Assembly (NCBI GenBank): GCA_047635375.1
Contig: JBLIKP010000094.1
Span: 1 to 8,174, forward strand
Direction: 5' to 3'
DNA from: JBLIKP01 sp047635375
Lineage (GTDB): Bacteria > Bacteroidota > Bacteroidia > Sphingobacteriales > Sphingobacteriaceae
Length of the DNA: 8,174 nt
A program made the translations under genes and the position numbers. The notes under the pieces were generated by a model. It was not told the DNA's origin. It did not search any database and was given only the letters and a program-made list of their open reading frames with translations. Positions 7,182 to 8,174 of the stretch are shown piece after piece. How positions within the stretch are numbered: the stretch's first letter is position 1; every line of letters begins with the position of its first letter.

Positions 7182-7565
7182 ATGGTAAAGGAAGTCGAAA
7201 GCGTACGTATTGATAAATGGCTTTGGTCAATTCGGATTTTTAAAACCCGAAGTTTGGCTACAACAGCTTGTAAAGCCGGAAAGGTGAAGCTAGAAGGAAC
7301 GAATATCAAGCCTTCAAAAGAGATAAAAATTGGTGAGACTTACCAAGTACGGATTGGTCCAATGCAAAAGGTAATTAAAGTAAAGGGATTAATTGATAAA
7401 CGCGTTGGCGCTCCCTTGGCTGTCACTATGTATGATGACTTGACTCCTCCAGAGCATTTAGAGCAACTTCAAACAGCATTCTTGAATCCTATAGGGAAAA
7501 GAGACAGGGGCGCAGGAAGACCTACTAAAAAGGATCGCAGAGATATTGATAAATTAGACGATTAA
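7182..7565 (+). CDS. S4-domain RNA-binding protein, Hsp15 (HslR)-like
   Basis: A 127-residue protein close to the usual length of the Hsp15 family. The S4 RNA-binding fold starts at residue 8: VRIDKWLWSIRIFKTRSLAT, followed by ACKAGKVKLEG and the strand KIGETYQVRIG. The basic C-terminal GRPTKKDRRDIDK (113-125) is typical of the family. In E. coli Hsp15 binds free 50S subunits that carry a stalled nascent chain and helps recycle them; the same role is an inference here. The ATG at 7182 is the only plausible start, as it sits just before the conserved VRIDKW. The gene lies 79 bases after the reductase stop with its own promoter. Its stop overlaps that of the convergent rimM end by four bases. 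A broken second copy lies 529 bases downstream. Confidence 0.92.
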   Translation: MVKEVESVRIDKWLWSIRIFKTRSLATTACKAGKVKLEGTNIKPSKEIKIGETYQVRIGPMQKVIKVKGLIDKRVGAPLAVTMYDDLTPPEHLEQLQTAFLNPIGKRDRGAGRPTKKDRRDIDKLDD

Positions 7566-7770
7566 TCTAATTGAGAATCAATTAATCCTTCGGGTAAATC
7601 CAGCGTTAATTCCTTTGACTCTGGATTAAGGTCGATTATCCAATCCGGGTGTATTGGGATAAGTATTGTCTGTTCTTTAACCCACAGCGTTGCCATTGAT
7701 TGGGATGGGTATTCTTCGATTGAAATAATTTCTCCCACTTCTTGTTTATTAGCCGAAAGTATAGCGAATT
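7562..7770 (-). pseudogene. rimM: rimM 3' fragment (C-terminal PRC-barrel part)
   Basis: On the minus strand an open frame with no start of its own encodes 68 residues and a stop, opening FAILSANKQEVGEI and ending LPEGLIDSQLD. The EVGEIISIEEYPSQ, ILIPIHPDWI and LTLDLPEGL segments match the C-terminal PRC-barrel half of RimM, the 16S rRNA processing and 30S maturation factor. The frame is undamaged but is cut at about 7770, where sequence switches to the duplicated S4 gene. The N-terminal half, about 100 residues in the family, is missing. I read it as a duplication remnant, not a working gene; an intact copy probably continues past the right edge. Its TAA (7562-7564) overlaps the S4 gene's TAA. 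Confidence 0.85.
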
Positions 7771-8094
7771 AAAGCCCGAAGTTTCGCTACAACAGCTTGT
7801 AAAGCCGGAAAGGTGAAGCTAGAATAAACGAATATAAAGCCCTCGAAAGAAATAAAAATCGGGGAGCTTACTAAGTACGAATTGGTCCAATGCAAAAGGT
7901 AATTAAGGTAAAGGGATTAATTGATAAACACGTTGACGATCCCTTGGCTGTCACTATGTATGATGATTTGACTCCTTCAGAGTATTTAGAGCAACTTCAA
8001 ACGGCATTCTTGAGATCTTATAGGGAAAAGAGACAGAGGCACGGGGAGACCCACCAAAAAAGACCGCAGGGATATTGATAAATTAGACGATTAA
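7770..8094 (+). pseudogene. Broken second copy of the S4-domain (Hsp15-like) gene
   Basis: This region matches residues 21-127 of the intact S4 gene but lacks the promoter, start codon and first 20 codons. Damage seen: GGA became TAA after KVKLE (about 7825-7827); CAA became TAA in the YQVRIG strand (about 7872-7874); one base is lost near 7867; one base is gained near 8015. About 17 of the 30 substitutions are synonymous. An internal ATG at 7890 opens a 62-codon frame, but it covers only the C-terminal half and shifts frame at the insertion, so it is not a gene. Confidence 0.9.
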
Positions 8095-8174
8095 TCTAAT
8101 TGAGAATCAATTAATCCTTCGGGTAAATCCAGCGTTAATTCCTTTGACTCTGGATTAAGGTCGATTATCCAATC
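8091..8174 (-). CDS. rimM: RimM C-terminal end (gene continues beyond the window)
   Basis: The last 84 bases on the minus strand encode 27 residues and a stop, from DWIIDLNPESKEL to LPEGLIDSQLD, identical to the end of the 7562-7770 fragment. RimM assists 30S subunit maturation by binding S19 and acting on the 16S rRNA 3' domain. In a simple tandem duplication this outer copy should keep the full rimM gene, so I take it as the working copy, entering from the right. Only the tail is visible, and intactness cannot be confirmed here. Its stop (8091-8093) overlaps the remnant stop of the broken S4 copy. Confidence 0.75.
   Translation of the reverse strand, partial: DWIIDLNPESKELTLDLPEGLIDSQLD

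Larger units (their letters stand above)
7241..8174. repeat. Tandem direct duplication, 529-base period (second copy cut by window end)
   Basis: Bases 7241 onward realign with 7770 onward at a constant offset of 529, apart from two compensating single-base indels. The unit joins the 3' part of the S4 gene to the 3' part of rimM. By hand count, 7241-7541 against 7770-8070 shows about 30 substitutions and 2 indels, roughly 90% identity. Bases 7542-7645 and 8071-8174 are identical over all 104 positions. The left boundary near 7240/7769 is sharp. The junction at 7769-7771 fuses the inside of rimM to the inside of the S4 gene, as expected for a tandem duplication of the S4-rimM border. Confidence 0.92.

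Noticed and set aside
7596..7627. Inverted repeat AATCCAG / CTGGATT as a terminator or operator
   Set aside because: It lies within the rimM coding end, has no T tract, and is kept in both copies simply because the whole region is identical.
7890..8078. 62-codon frame as a small S4-like gene
   Set aside because: It is the C-terminal half of the broken copy, starts at an internal Met of the parent protein, lacks the RNA-binding start of the S4 fold, and shifts frame before the end.

Overview
The window looks like a chromosomal piece of a Bacteroidota member, most likely a marine-type flavobacterium. Four things point there. A long secreted protein carries PKD repeats and a C-terminal type IX secretion (T9SS) sorting domain. 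A bacterial geranylgeranylglyceryl phosphate synthase of the kind common in Flavobacteriia is present. Promoter -7 boxes of the form TAnnTTTG occur upstream of genes. Gene starts are preceded by A/T-rich leaders rather than strong Shine-Dalgarno sequences. The DNA is visibly AT-rich. No phage, transposase, CRISPR, tRNA or rRNA was seen.

Layout. Bases 1-443 (minus) hold the N-terminal part of a secreted choice-of-anchor J protein that runs off the left edge. Bases 533-2404 (minus) encode a 623-residue secreted protein: signal peptide, a beta-rich N-terminal region, four PKD domains and a T9SS sorting domain. Bases 2611-3360 (minus) encode the GGGP synthase family enzyme. A 436-base gene-free divergent region (3361-3796) follows; it has a good -7 box and a GC-rich hairpin just before the next gene, plus DnaA-box-like motifs and an inverted repeat. 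Bases 3797-7102 (plus) encode an adenosylcobalamin-dependent (class II) ribonucleotide reductase that ends in a strong intrinsic terminator. Bases 7182-7565 (plus) encode an Hsp15-like S4-domain RNA-binding protein. Its promoter overlaps that terminator and is placed so that the message should be nearly leaderless.

The right end (about 7240-8174) is the most unusual part. The S4 gene converges on the C-terminal end of rimM (minus), and the two stop codons overlap inside one 8-base palindrome. This junction is duplicated in tandem with a 529-base period. The result is intact S4 gene, rimM 3' fragment, broken S4 3' copy, then a second rimM 3' end that leaves the window and is probably the working rimM. 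The S4 halves of the two copies differ at about 10% of positions (my hand count), including two in-frame stops and two single-base indels. The last 104 visible bases, which hold the S4 tail and the rimM end, are identical.

Functionally the genes are a mix: surface or secreted proteins, an unusual lipid-precursor enzyme, dNTP synthesis, and two ribosome-associated factors (Hsp15-like and RimM). I see no sign of a new multi-gene defence or metabolic system. The points worth following are the tandem S4/rimM duplication with uneven divergence, the terminator/promoter overlap with a leaderless S4 message, and the possible replication-linked motifs upstream of the reductase gene.
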